From positions 79,615,741 through 79,679,740 of the forward strand of contig CM041465.1 of the NCBI GenBank assembly GCA_023213395.1: 64,000 nt of DNA, written 5' to 3'. The notes under the pieces were generated by a model. That model did not search any database. It saw only the letters and a program-made list of their open reading frames with translations, and had not been told where the DNA came from. Positions 46,211-57,106 of this stretch are shown here, piece after piece. Both the position numbers and the translations under genes were made by a program. Positions within the stretch are counted from its first letter, which is position 1, and each line of letters opens with the position of its first letter. Source of the stretch: Cycas panzhihuaensis (taxonomy: Eukaryota; Cycadophyta).

Positions 46211-46623
46211 ATGCTTTGCCCTCAAAGCATTGGTATCTTTGGAAATTGTTGCATCCATTCGTCTGACTCCCATGTTGCGCCTTCTGTATCCAATGTCCGC
46301 TATTTTATGAGGTACTCTTTGACTTGTCTTGTTCGAAGTTGCCTGGTGCGAATTTGGAGTATCCCTTCTGGTTCTAGTATAATCTGTCCTTCTTCATTAA
46401 GTTCTAGCAAAGATGTATGTGGTACTATTTTGTTGCCGATCTTTTTCTTCAAGCATAAAACATGAAAAGTGTCATGGATCTTGGTTGTTGTCAATAACTT
46501 AAATTTGTAGGCTACTTCCCCGATTTTGTCAAGTATTTGATATGGTCCAAAACATCGAGGAGCGAGCTTTTGTGTCTTCGTCTTGCTCAATGACGTTTGT
46601 TTGTATGGTTGCAACCGGAGCAA
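46200..46623 (-). pseudogene. E7 integrase C-terminus and chromodomain
   Basis: LAPRCFGPYQILDKIGEVAY (GPY module), then RTRQVKEYLIK, a TAG where tryptophan is expected, and DTEGATWESDEWMQQFP, the chromodomain. A single stop truncates an otherwise well kept domain. Confidence 0.85.
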
Positions 46624-46638
46624 GACCCAATCATCTTT

Positions 46639-47378
46639 CTAGAAGCTCCTTTCCGCTCGCTGCGCATCCGCTTGTTGCTTCATTCTGTTCCTTGCCATCG
46701 CCAAATTATCTTTAAGAATTGTAACTGTGTCTTCCATCTGCTTTTGGTGTTCTTGGATAGCTTGAACCCGGGATGATCCGTTCCATGTCAATAGAGACGA
46801 CGGTTGGTATCCGTAAAGAGCCTGGAATGGTATCATCTTGGTGGAAGAGTGGTATGTTATACTATGCCACCACTCAACTAAGTGCAGCCACTTGTGCCAC
46901 TGATTTTGTTTATCTGAGCAGAAATTCCTCAAGTAACCTTCCAGACATTTTTTAACTATCTCTGTCTGTCCATCTGTTTGGGGATGATATGTTGTGCTCA
47001 TGTGCAATTTTGTACCTGCTATTCTGAATAAATCCTTCCAAAATTTACTAGTGAACTTTGGGTCCCTATCGCTAACAATAATTTTAGGAAACCCATGTAT
47101 TCTATGGATTTCTTTCATATATAATTCTACAATGTCACTTGCCTTTGCTATTGCTTGTACCTCTCGAAAATGACTATACTTTGTCAATCTATCGACCGTG
47201 ACAAAGATCGCATATTTACCTTCTGATTTTGGGAGACCTGTAATAAAATCCATTAAAATTTCTTCCCATTTTTGGTTGGGAATTGGTAGGGGTTGTAGGA
47301 GACCTGGGGTCTTTACACATTCTACCTTGTTTCGTTGACAATATCATATTCTGTCACGAATTTTTGAACGTCTGATTT
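46639..47378 (-). pseudogene. E7 integrase core
   Basis: 204 open codons from 47253: MDFITGLPKSEGKYAIFVTV (first D), FPKIIVSDRDPKFTSKFW (second D), YHPQTDGQTEIVKKCLEGYL (E), all catalytic residues present. The HHCC part just upstream is disrupted near 47340 (CQRNKVE). Confidence 0.9.
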
Positions 47379-48770
47379 CTAGCCCTTGCAAAAGTACAAT
47401 TCTTTTATCTTCCGATATGTCTTGTCTATACCGGTGTGGCCTGCTTTTAGGACCGAATATGCTTCTTGCAATATAGTTCCCTTTAATTTAGAATTTTTGG
47501 GAATACAGATTTTTCCATTTCTAAGAATTAGATCGCCCTTTTGTTGGTATTTATCTGAATTGCTTCCCTTGATGTTATCTAGGAGTTTTTGGTATCTTGG
47601 ATCTACCATATATTCACTCCTAATGGATTTTAGCCATGAGGGCATAATTGTTGATATCAACTGCAATGAAGGACCTTCCTTTGTTTCATTTGGGATTCGT
47701 GATAATGCATCTGCTATAATATTCTCTTTGCCTTTCTTGTATACTATCGTGAAGTCAAACTTCTGCAACTTACTGACCCATTTTTGTTGCTCATCGGACA
47801 ATGTCTTCTGTCTAATGAAGTATTTCAGATTGTCATGATCCGTGCGCACTTGAAAAGAATTTCCCAGTAGATATTGTTGCCATTGCTGGATGGCGTGCAT
47901 GATTGCGAGCATCTCCTTATCATAAATGGGTTTGAGTTTTTCTTTATTATTTAACTTCCGACTCTCATAAGCTATTGGTCTTTCATCTTGGAGTAAGACT
48001 GCTCCTATTCCAAATCTTGATGCATCACAGTTTAGTACGAATTGTTTTGAAAAATCAGGTGTTGCTAAAACTGGAGCTATTACCATGGCCTTCTTAAGAT
48101 CACCAAAAGCTTCTTCTGCTTTTAGGTTCCAAGCGAACGCATCTTTCTTTGTTAAATCTATGAGTGGAGCTGCTAAGTGTGCATAACCCTTTACGAACTT
48201 CCTAACAAACCCTATTGTCCCCAAGAATCCTCGAACTGCTGTAACATTTGTTGGGGTTGGCCAATTGACAATTGCTTGTATCTTCTTTGGGTCAATCCTT
48301 ATACCTTCTCTAGTTATGATATAGCCTAAGTACTCTAGTTCTTCCTTTGCAAATGAACATTTCTTCTTGTTAGCAAAGAATTGATTATCGCGCAAAATTT
48401 GTAAAATAATTTTCAGATGTTCTAGATGCTCTTCCCATGTCTTACTGTAGATTAAGATATCATCAAAGAAAATTAACATGAATTTGCGTAGCACTTTCTT
48501 GAAGATATCGTTCATGGTGCTCTGAAATGTTGCCAGCACGTTTGTTAATCCAAATGGCATTACCCTAAATTCGAATAGGCCTTCATGTGTTCTGAACATT
48601 GTCTTGTAGACGTCTTCTTCCCTTATCTGGATTTGATGATATCCTGAGCGTAAATCAATTTTTGAAAAGTACTTTGCTCCATGGATTTCGTCCAATAGAT
48701 CATCAATGCGGGGGATTGGATACCCGTTCTTGACTGTTAATTGATTGAGAGCTTGGTAGTCCTGACACAT
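47379..48770 (-). CDS. E7 reverse transcriptase-RNase H
   Basis: 463 uninterrupted codons, the longest pol frame here. RT: QDYQALNQLTVKNGYPIPRI, FSKIDLRSGYHQIQIREEDV, MPFGLTNVLATFQSTMN and the catalytic LIFFDDILIYS. RNase H: NCDASRFGIGAVLLQDERPI, YDKEMLAIMHAIQQWQQYLL, RTDHDNLKYF, ending YKKGKENIIADALSRIP. It runs on to the start of the integrase zinc finger (AGHTGIDKTYRKIKELYF). Catalytic residues are intact, so the protein could once have been active, though gag and integrase are broken. Confidence 0.92.
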   Translation of the reverse strand: MCQDYQALNQLTVKNGYPIPRIDDLLDEIHGAKYFSKIDLRSGYHQIQIREEDVYKTMFRTHEGLFEFRVMPFGLTNVLATFQSTMNDIFKKVLRKFMLIFFDDILIYSKTWEEHLEHLKIILQILRDNQFFANKKKCSFAKEELEYLGYIITREGIRIDPKKIQAIVNWPTPTNVTAVRGFLGTIGFVRKFVKGYAHLAAPLIDLTKKDAFAWNLKAEEAFGDLKKAMVIAPVLATPDFSKQFVLNCDASRFGIGAVLLQDERPIAYESRKLNNKEKLKPIYDKEMLAIMHAIQQWQQYLLGNSFQVRTDHDNLKYFIRQKTLSDEQQKWVSKLQKFDFTIVYKKGKENIIADALSRIPNETKEGPSLQLISTIMPSWLKSIRSEYMVDPRYQKLLDNIKGSNSDKYQQKGDLILRNGKICIPKNSKLKGTILQEAYSVLKAGHTGIDKTYRKIKELYFCKG

Positions 48771-49136
48771 TCTATATGAATCATCCTTCTTTGGACTGAT
48801 AACAACTGGGGTTGTGAATGGGCTTGTGCTAGTGGTAATGCTCCCTTGGGATAGAAGTTCGCTTGTGATTTTTTCGATCTCTTTTCGTAAATGATACAGA
48901 TGTCTATATGGTCAAATGTTGGCTGGCGCTACCCCTGGTATAAGTTCAATTGCATGTTGATTTTCTCGAAGAGGCGGTAGTCCTTTCGTTTCATTGAACA
49001 CTGTCTTGTATTCTTCTATAGTTTGTTGCATCTCTGGTGGAGTATCCTCGATTTCAACCTTATAGCATGTCATAATATATGCTGATGGGTTTTTCCTGAG
49101 AAGCTTCTCCATTCGGTGTTATGAGACCAGTTGTAC
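48771..49136 (-). pseudogene. E7 protease-RT linker
   Basis: EYKTVFNETKGLPPLRENQH and AIELIPGVAPANI, followed by stops near 48900 and the fragment TSPFTTPVVISPKKDDSY, the beginning of RT. Confidence 0.8.
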
Positions 49137-49496
49137 TCATGGCGTTGCCGGCCCCTGCAATCGATACTTACGTCCTCCCTGGCGAAAGCACATAAATCTA
49201 GTCATATAATTAGTGACTATATTACCTAGAGTTTGAAGACACCGGATTCCCAATACTACATCAATGCCACTGATTTGCATTGCGAACATGCATGTGTTTG
49301 TGCAATATTCTCCCATTTGTAAATTGATTTTTCTACAGAATCTTTTGCATGGTGCTATTTTCCCATTTGCAATTAACACTTGGAATGTATTTATTGGTTC
49401 TATTTTAATTCCAAGCTTCTTTGCAGTTGCCCTATTTATAAAGTTGTGTGTACTACCACTATCGACTAGAATTGCGACAGGCGCCCCTTTTATCAT
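49137..49496 (-). pseudogene. E7 protease
   Basis: VAILVDSGSTHNFINRATAK has an intact DSG active site; QISGIDVVLGIRCLQTLG is the C-terminal hallmark. 119 open codons. Confidence 0.9.
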
Positions 49497-50560
49497 CCCT
49501 TGGAACCTAAGTGTGTTTGTGGCATAACACTTTGTCCTGTAATTACTTGAAGTGATATGTGTACATTTTCTATATCTAGCTGCACTAGTTCGTCTACTTC
49601 ATCTTCCTCTGCCTTTTCTTTGACTTCTTCATGAATTTCCTCGAGTGCTTCTTCTTCCTCCGATATTGTCGTATCTTCAGTATTAATCATATATACCTTC
49701 TTGTCGGAGCATTGATGTTCGCGATTCCACTTTGCACCACATTTGAAACAAGTTCCTTTTTTCATGTGTTCTTCCTTTGTTGTTGTCTCTTGATTATTTC
49801 TAATTGCTAATGGAGCCTCAACTTTAGTTCCTAACCTGTTCCAATTTGGGTTAAATCCTTGTGAGTTTTCCGTTCTGCATGTGAATGTAGGTCTAGTTTC
49901 CCGCAATTTTGCTTCCACGCATCTTGCTATTTTGATTGTTGAATCTAATGTTGGTACCTCCATTGCTTTTAGACGATATCTTATTGGAGGTTTCAATCTG
50001 CTAATTGTATGTTTCCAGAAGGAGTTATGGTGGCACTGTTAACGGAATTAGACATTGTAACACTTGAAACTGTTCAGTAAACTCTTGGACTGAACTTGTT
50101 TGTTATAATCTTATCAACTGGGCAAAATAGTCCATACTCCATGAGTCTTCATATTGGGTTATGAGCCCATGCTTCATGTTGTGCTACCTTTCTGCCTGTT
50201 TCCCACTTGCTCGAAGCCACCATGAATACCATTTCAAGGCTTGACCATACAAATGTAATGATGCCAAGGATACTTGCTCGTGTTCGGGTATCGCATAGAC
50301 TGAGAAATAGGTTTCCATCTATAAGATCCATCCTCTTATATCCCTCGTTTTATTGGGGTCAAACTTCTCTACGGTGATCTTTGCCATTGTCGCCCCTTCG
50401 TTACTCTTACAGGTTCTTCTTTGATATTCTCCTCTTGTTTTAAATCTTCCTTCGAAATTACTTGTATTTCCTTGTTCTATTTCCTTTTCTTGTTTGGCCC
50501 ATTTTGGTTCTGCTTGTGGTCCGTCCAATTTTATGTTGATTTTGTGCATGAGGTCCGTGA
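49493..50560 (-). pseudogene. E7 gag
   Basis: From 50549: MHKINIKLDGPQAEPKWAKQ and VEKFDPNKTRDIRGWI, then broken frames with LASLHLYGQALKWYSWWLRA and TEQFQVLQC (capsid). From 49996 an open part holds CFKCGAKWNREHQC, the knuckle, and an acidic SEEEEALEEIHEEVKEKAEE tail. Confidence 0.85.
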
Positions 50561-50849
50561 GGCCTGCTAACGAAGCTAGGAATTCCTTTCCTACTTCGTC
50601 TGTGGTGATCTATTCCTGACTAGATTGGCCTTGCGCAGTCGACATCTTATTCTGTTGTATAACCTTCTTAGACCGTAACTCCATTTGGGCTCCTCTCACA
50701 ATCCACGGACAGGAGGGTGGGAAAAATTTTCACTTCCTTCTCATAAAAAATGTCGCCCTCCTGATGGTTGTTAGACTGTATTGATCCCCTCCGAAAACAT
50801 TTCGACTATATTCTCAGGAGACTCTTTTCCATAGGATAGCTTCAACAAA

Positions 50850-50861
50850 GCTCTGATACCA
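50850..50861 (-). promoter_or_regulatory. E7 primer-binding site (tRNA-iMet)
   Basis: TGGTATCAGAGC on the minus strand two bases from the LTR end at 50864. A near-identical site lies inside each LTR. Confidence 0.9.
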
Positions 50862-50863
50862 CT

Positions 50864-51630
50864 TGTAATGAACCATTACACCAAAACCCCAAGGTGTTAG
50901 TGAAGACCACCCAAGTGTGTGACATTACCTCCCCCACAAGGCGTCGACGTCCCGATGACCCACTCTTGGTGACCCACTTGCAGTAATTTCATGCCACATC
51001 AGGCCCCGGGCGAACACTGCTATGCCGAAGTTCTACCGAGGTCGTCCCCTCCGAGAATCGAACCCGTGACCTTGACTCTGATACCACTTGTAGCGGAAGC
51101 TTTTAACTTAATTCAAAAATAACACAACGATTCACAGATACTGGTCTAATATAGGCTCAAACAGATCTCCTCAATCTCAAATAATAATGAATATTGGAAA
51201 TTCACCATAAACACCCAAATAAAGTAATGAAAATAGTATAAATAAAGGTAAATATATTGTCCAAAAATAATACTAGAAAGTACAAAAATATACAATAGAA
51301 TATCCTTACTGAACGCTTGCCCTTCGAGGCAGAAATCCTCCAAATATCTCAGGCCAAAAGGCCGAGCCAACTGCAGCCCTAGAGCCGAAAATGTGGAAGA
51401 GATTCAACCGAAGTGATGATCCAAAATGAGGGCTTTGATCCCTATTTATAATGGTCAATTATTATCCTGCTTGAAGTCACCCAGAATTAGGACAGTTCAC
51501 TGGGAGTGAACCATTAATGAAGTCGGCCATAAGACTAGCTTACTAGTCAGCTTAATATTCCTGCGCTCATTTATGGGGGTTTAAGTTGGCTGACAGGCCC
51601 CTAAAGAGAGGGTTTTCCTGGAATGCAACA
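50864..51630 (-). repeat. E7 5' LTR with embedded PBS
   Basis: Same structure as the 3' copy: internal CTCTGATACCACTTGTAGCG at about 51077-51096. Minus-strand TATAAATA at 51443-51450. Confidence 0.85.
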
Positions 51631-51635
51631 AAATT

Positions 51636-52455
51636 AAAGTTACGCAACAAAATAATTCTATTGTTCTATGTCAATCAAAATATGTTAAAAATATGCTGAA
51701 AAAGTTCAACATGGAAAGTTGCAACAGTGTTGTCACCTCCATGCAAACTAGTTGTGTATCAGATCTTGATTCAGAAGGACAACCTATTAATGCAACTATA
51801 TACAGACAGTTGTTTGGAAGTTTGATCTACCTCAGTGCTCCTAGACCAGATATTTCCTATTCAGTTGGAGTAATTTCTAGGTTTATGCAAGATCCAAAAG
51901 TGTCACATTGGAATGTTGCAAAAAGAATTTTTAGGTATATTTTAAAGAAACAAAAAATCTAGGGCTAAAATATACAAAAGATAGTGACATGTAGTTAATA
52001 GGATTTAATGATTCAGATTGGGCAAGAAACAGAGTAGATAGGAAGTCCACGTTAGGTTATTGCTTCTAACTTGGTTTGGCCTTGATTTCTTGGAGCAGTA
52101 AAAAGAAACACACAGTCACCCTATTATCAACAGAAACTGGATACAAATTAGTAGTGAATGTAGCTTGTGAAGCAGTCTAAATCAGACAACTACTGAAAGA
52201 CTGAGGACAAGAATAGATGTCACCTACCCAATTGTTCTGTGACAATCAAAGCACAATCAAGATGACTAAAAATCCAATACTGCATGCAAGGACAGAACAT
52301 ATAGAGGTTCATCATCATTTTATTAGAGAAAATGTTCAAAATAAGGAGATTGAACTTCTACATTGTTCTTTAGAAGATCAGACTACTAATGTTTTTACAA
52401 AACCATTAAGTAAAGACAAGTTTTATTTTTTCAGATATAGAGTAGGAGTAAAATA
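51636..52455 (+). pseudogene. E6 RT end and copia RNase H
   Basis: Continues E6: SIVLCQSKYVKNMLKKFNME, YRQLFGSLIYLSAPRPDISY, HWNVAKRIFRYILK, FNDSDWARNRVDRKSTLGY (catalytic D), SWSSKKKHTVTLLSTETGY, LFCDNQSTIKMTKNPILHAR, HHFIRENVQNKEIELLHC and FTKPLSKDKF. Typical copia RNase H with a few stops. Confidence 0.9.
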
Positions 52456-52464
52456 GATAAAATA

Positions 52465-52475
52465 TTAAGAGAGGG
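52465..52475 (+). promoter_or_regulatory. E6 polypurine tract
   Basis: TTAAGAGAGGG directly before the 3' LTR. Confidence 0.7.
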
Positions 52476-52694
52476 TGTTAGAAGTAATGTTTTATCTAGC
52501 ACAGTTTATGTTCTAAGACATATAATACTTGTTTTCTTTATTGTAATAATGAGGGTCATGTACCATTCCCCCTTTGCTCTTAGAGTGACAAGTGACAGAA
52601 TCACATTTGAGTGGTTGCCATTGTCCCGTACAAACTGTAATGTATTTATAGAGGGATCACCCTCATTAATAAGATGACTTGAATTCTTCTTATA
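52476..52694 (+). repeat. E6 3' LTR
   Basis: TGTTAGAAGTAATG... 219 bp; ends TTATA where the 5' copy ends TTGCA. Confidence 0.9.
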
Positions 52695-53755
52695 GTGAGG
52701 AGACAACATCTTCTTTTGATGAAAGTAATTTATATCACACAACAGAGGAGTCGACAAAATTGATTAATTCTTAGGAAATGGAGCCAACTTATTTTGGGGA
52801 AATTTAGAACTCTTTTGATGATGAGAGTGTGGCAAAGTTTGTGGATTATTGGTTGCAAGATGTGTATAAAGTCAATACCGCATCCTATAGGTGCAACCTA
52901 CTTTCTCGGAATGTAACTGATAACATTGATATTAGTTCTAAATATTTTGATTATATGAGAGCTAATAATAACATAAAAAACAGTGTAGGAAATGATGTTA
53001 ATATAATTCAAACCCTAAACCCAAACCCCAATCCCCCCCAACCCAAACCCTTATCCTAATTCACCTTTTGATAACCCCACCCCCTCCAATCCTAATCTTC
53101 CCTCTACCTCTAGTGTAGGTCCTAAGGTAGACTACTTTTCCCCATCCCCATCAACATCCTAGCCCGAGGAAAGAAGCAACGAACCTTCCTCATCTTATTT
53201 AGAGGTACAATCACCAAGCAAAAGGTCCTTTTCAAACATCGACATCGAATCTGAGAAAGAAGAATAGGAACTGGCTGAAAGTATCCCTAAAGACTCAGGT
53301 CTAGGAAATAAAATTGCCATTCTAGAGGAAAGAAGTCATGGAACATACACTGGAGATTATGTGAAGGCCTTTTACGGGGAGCAACTATATGGAACTACCC
53401 ACTTGATGCATTGTATAGAATATTGGTTGGGACATGGAATCATTAACAAAGTTCAATGGAAATTAGATTTCATGTTGACATTGAGAGGGCCAACGTGGTA
53501 CTGGTATCTAGCCCACCAGGCCACTTTTAAGAATTAGAAATATTTGCAAATCGTTTTTAGAACTTAATTTTATTCTCCCGAGCAATTAAACATTCCATTG
53601 CTCTATGTGGGAGATTGTCCAAACAAACATAACCAAAGATGTAAATAGGAATGGATATCTCAAAGCTTGCCTAGGAAAACCTAAAGTAATCATTTCTGCC
53701 ATAAATTAGGCCAATGGCAAAAAAATGGTTTATAGGGAAGGAGTAAACCCTGGTT
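52695..53755 (+). pseudogene. E3 linker between protease and RT
   Basis: Resumes the E3 frame: TTSSFDESNLYHTTEEST, then DDESVAKFVDYWLQDVYKV, a Pro/Ser/Asn-rich stretch (NPNPNPPQPKP, shifted at a run of seven C), SYLEVQSPSKRSFSNIDIES, and a structured part YTGDYVKAFYGEQLYGTTHL, CIEYWLGHGIINKVQWKLDF, LTLRGPTWYWYLAHQATF, ending VGDCPNKHNQRCK. A block of this size between protease and RT is not standard for gypsy pol; the LRGPTWYWYL phrase is gag-like. E1 keeps only its end. Confidence 0.5.
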
Positions 53756-54990
53756 GTGACATGGAGCAATCTTAAGAATTCCTTCATAAAAACATTTTCA
53801 CATATGTCAAACAACAAGAGAATTGACAAAGTATTTAAGGAATCTGAGGATGACGAGGAGGAGAATCATAACTATCCCCTGGAATTTATGGAAATTAACT
53901 ATGGTGAAAGGAGAATTGAAGATACCCCTACTCACCATGTTAGTGGACAGAATGATATCGAAGTGACAAAACTGGAGATAACCAAAATCAATTTAGGAAC
54001 TGAAGAAGACTTGAAAATCACACAAATCGAAAATTATTGGGATGACAAGACCATAACACAAACTGAACAACTATTTGAAGAATTTCGTGATGTTTTCATG
54101 TGGTCCTATAAGGATCTCAAAGGCATTCTGCCAAAAATAGGAATGCATCACATTGATCTTATTGAGGGAGTCAAGCTAGTAAAATAGAGACCTTATTGTA
54201 TGAACCCAAAATACAAAGAAAAAGTAAAAGTTGAATTAGATAAAATGTTAGAAGCAGGATACATTTATGAAATCGACTATAGTGATTGGGTGAACCTGAT
54301 GGTGGTAGTCCCAAAGAAGTATGAGAAGATACGAGTCTGTGTGGACTATAGACAACTCAATAGAGTAATAATAAAGGACCCCTTTTCACTACCATTCACA
54401 GAAGATGTTTTGGAGACAATAGGTGGAAACAAGATGTATTCTTTTACAAATGGATTCAGTGGATACAACCAAGTCTAGATCACCTCGAAAGACCAAGCAA
54501 AAACAACTTTTGTTACAGAATGGGGAACATACGCATATAGGGTAATGTCCTTTGGCCTTACCAATGCTCCAACAACATTTCAAATAATTGTTATAAACAT
54601 TTTTTGTAAAATGATTAGGGACAAAGTGGCAGTTTTTTAGAGGATGTATAGACTCATGAAAAATCACATGGACAACCTAAAGGAGATGTTACAAACTTGT
54701 TGTGAAAACAAGCTCTGCTTAAATCCAGAAAAATATATCTTTTTGGTACCATTTGGGAACCTACTGGATCATATTGTGAGCCAAGAAGGATTATTAATGG
54801 ATCCGACTAAAGTTTCGGCAATCTCAGATTTTCCAATACCAATTACAAGGAAGCAATTAAAAGGATTCCTAGGATTAATGGATACTATAGAAACTTTATC
54901 AGAGAATAGCATGTATATGAGGGCCTCTGGAAGAATTAATGAAAAAATACATAGATTGGGAATGGAGCATCGAGCAACAACATGCTTTTG
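53756..54990 (+). pseudogene. E3 reverse transcriptase
   Basis: EFRDVFMWSYKDLKGILPKI, GMHHIDLIEGVKLVK, YKEKVKVELDKMLEAGYIYE, VCVDYRQLNRVIIKDPFSLP, SFTNGFSGYNQV, TNAPTTFQ, then AVF followed by a stop and RLMKNHMDNLK. Compared with E1 (AVFLDDWTLYGVMKNH) a small deletion removed the catalytic aspartates. RKQLKGFLGLM ends it. Confidence 0.85.
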
Positions 54991-55480
54991 AATATTTGAA
55001 AAGAGCAATTGTATCTGCACCAATATTAAGATTCCCAGATTGGAAAAAAAATCTTTCATGTGCATGTCAATGCATCGCAATACGCCATTGGGTGTGTGTT
55101 AGCCCAACCAAGTGATGACAAGGTGGATCATCCTATCTATTTTGCGAGTCAAAAGCTAACAAAACTCGAACAGAACTATACCACAACAGAAAGAGAAGCA
55201 CTTGGAATGGTTTATTTCCATTCATATTTTTCGTGGACCATCAAGCCCTCATGTACCCGGTGAACAAAACTATAATGAGAGGGAAAATCAATAGATGGCT
55301 TATGTTATTTCAAGAATTCTCATTTAAAATAATGGTGGTACCGGGAAAAACTGATGTGATACTAGACCAACTGCGAGAATTACCAACAAGGAGAAAGCCA
55401 CAAGAGTATCTGATGATTTTCCAAACACAATGCTATTCTATTCAGTGTGGAAGCAGTCCTAATAGAATGGTATGAGGGAA
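54991..55480 (+). pseudogene. E3 RNase H
   Basis: HVNASQYAIGCVLAQPSDDK (first D changed to N), HPIYFASQKLTKLEQNYTTT, EREALGMVYFH, then a shift and NRWLMLFQEFSFKIMVVPGK, DVILDQL. Confidence 0.82.
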
Positions 55481-55539
55481 TACCAGAATATCTAGCAACA
55501 GGTGAACTACAGCCAGAGATGGATAAAATAGAATGAAGA

Positions 55540-56465
55540 AATTTTATACGAAAAGTGGAACCTTATCAATTAATCAAAGGAGAATTGTATAAGTTAGAGC
55601 CAGATGAGATATTACGACATTGTGTGAAACCACATGAAATTAATCAAATCATGGTCCAAGCCCATGAGGGAGTGGCAAAAGGCCACATGGGAAAATTGGC
55701 GACATGGAGAAAAGTGTTGACATCAGGATTCTGGTGGCCATCAATGTTCGTAGATGTGAAAAAGTGGATATAGAAATGTAACTATTGCCAAAGAGTAGGG
55801 AAACCCAATCGACAAGATTTTCAACCACTTCACCCTATACTACCTCTAGCACCCTTTGCAAATGGGGATTTGATTTTATCAGACCAATCAAACCAATAAC
55901 CCGACATTCCCAAGCTTGTTTTATCCTGATAGAAACCGATTATATGACCAAATGGGTAAAAGCACAACCACGAAGGAAAGCTGATTTAAAAAGTACAACA
56001 CGATTCTTATACGAAGTAATCATAACACGCTTTGGGTGCCCATTAGAGATTGTAAACAACCAGGGAGCTCATTTCTTAAATCAAGCCATAGATATACTAA
56101 CCTCGACCTTCATGATCAGTCACAAAAAATCTACACTGTATTACCCAAGAGCTAACGGACAAGTAGAAAGTTTTGATAAAATCATAGAAAACTGTTTGTG
56201 GAAAATCTATGATGTGAGAAGATCGAATTGGGCTAAAAAGTTACCCTCAGTATTATGGGCATTTAGAATAACATACAAGAGATCAATTGGACAAACACCA
56301 TTTCAAATGATGAATGGGATTGAAGCCACTCTTCCAATCGAGTTCGAAATTCCAAGTTTGAGAGTGGTTATGCAGTGTCGATTGGATGACTTCTACCCCT
56401 TGCGAAAGAGATTAAAGGAGCTGATACAACTAGAGGAAACAAGATACATGGCTAAATGGAAATGA
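55540..56465 (+). pseudogene. E3 integrase
   Basis: HEINQIMVQAHEGVAKGHMG, GFWWPSMFVDVKKWI, CNYCQRVGKP form the zinc-binding domain. The core has WGFDFIRPIKPITRHSQ (first D), IVNNQGAHFLN (second D changed to N) and YYPRANGQVESFDK (E). It stops after RYMAKWK; the C-terminal LLYDSKF module present in E1 is missing. Confidence 0.85.
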
Positions 56466-56478
56466 CAAAGATTTTAAA

Positions 56479-56836
56479 ATGGCTACAATAGACACCATGC
56501 ACTTCCTCCCCCATCATACCAAACAAGCAATACAAAGAAATATCAAGAGAAGACAGGATGAAGAGAAACCAAAAGAAGAAGCTAAGGGAGAACCTTCACT
56601 CGATGAATGGACAAAATTTCCTCCCATGAAGGAGATGAGGGAAACATCATCTAGCAAGCTCAGATAGAAGGGAAAACACTAGAAATAATCTGTATAATTG
56701 AGGAGATGGAAGCAGAATACAAGGCAGAGATAGATGTCCTACAAGAGAAAATTAGGTAAAAAGATGATATTATTACAACTCTTACCCAAATAAATGAAGA
56801 AATACTGGCAACACAAAACTCAACGACAAAATAGAG
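56479..56836 (+). pseudogene. E3 remnant of the accessory ORF (ORF3-like)
   Basis: MATIDTMHFLPHHTKQAIQR, EEAKGEPSLDEWTKFPPMKE, then a shift to CIIEEMEAEYKAEIDVLQEK and KDDIITTLTQINEEILATQN. The last 40 codons align with the E1 ORF3 end. The N-terminal two thirds are deleted together with the integrase C-terminus. Confidence 0.6.
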
Positions 56837-56944
56837 GTAACAGGAGGAGCCTTAGGATAGAGTGGGGGGAGAAGAATACTAAAATTTTTTTGAAATTTTG
56901 AATGAGCAAGGATGCTCAAAACTTTTTTGTTGACTCGGGACAGA

Positions 56945-57106
56945 TGTTGGGATTAATTTTGGCACATAGACCGTGGAAAACCTGGAACACGGGCTTGTGT
57001 TGACTGGAAGAATGCAGGTACAAACTGTACAGTCATATGCATAACAAAAAGAATCAGAATACATGCTGACTGGGTACATAATACAAGACGTATACCTTTC
57101 GGATAC
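56945..57106 (+). repeat. E3 3' LTR, truncated
   Basis: TGTTGGGATTAATTTTGG... to CTTTCGGATAC, the first 162 bases only. Directly followed by an inverted LTR end. Confidence 0.7.

Larger units (their letters stand above)
45414..51630 (-). mobile_element. E7: Ty3/gypsy chromovirus, 6217 bp
   Basis: LTRs 45414-46185 and 50864-51630 (772 and 767 bp), iMet PBS at 50850-50861, gag-protease-RT-RNase H-integrase-chromodomain on the minus strand. Flanks GAATT (45409-45413) and AAATT (51631-51635). Excision restores the E6 RT frame (DYLGI then KVTQQNN). The LTR holds an internal second PBS-like site. Confidence 0.93.
36922..52694 (+). mobile_element. E6: Ty1/copia element carrying two nested inserts
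   Basis: LTRs of about 219 bp (36922-36947 plus 41212-41404; 52476-52694). Target duplication GTGAA/GTGAG (36917-36921, 52695-52699). PBS, gag, protease, integrase, RT and RNase H on the plus strand. E5 interrupts the 5' LTR and E7 the RT. Confidence 0.92.
26743..57106 (+). mobile_element. E3: Tat/Athila-like gypsy element split by nested insertions
   Basis: LTR TGTTGGGGTTAATTTTGG at 26743 and TGTTGGGATTAATTTTGG at 56945 define the ends. Between them, after removing E4 (27693-34109) and E6 with its own inserts (36922-52694), gag, protease, linker, RT, RNase H, integrase and the ORF3 tail follow in order on the plus strand. Across the E6 site the frame is restored: ...TTIISE then ETTSSFDES. 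Protein sequences are close to those of E1. Confidence 0.8.

Noticed and set aside
53008-53030. Telomere-like AAACCCTAAACCC
   Set aside because: Fewer than two units, lying in a Pro/Asn-rich coding stretch of E3; no array.
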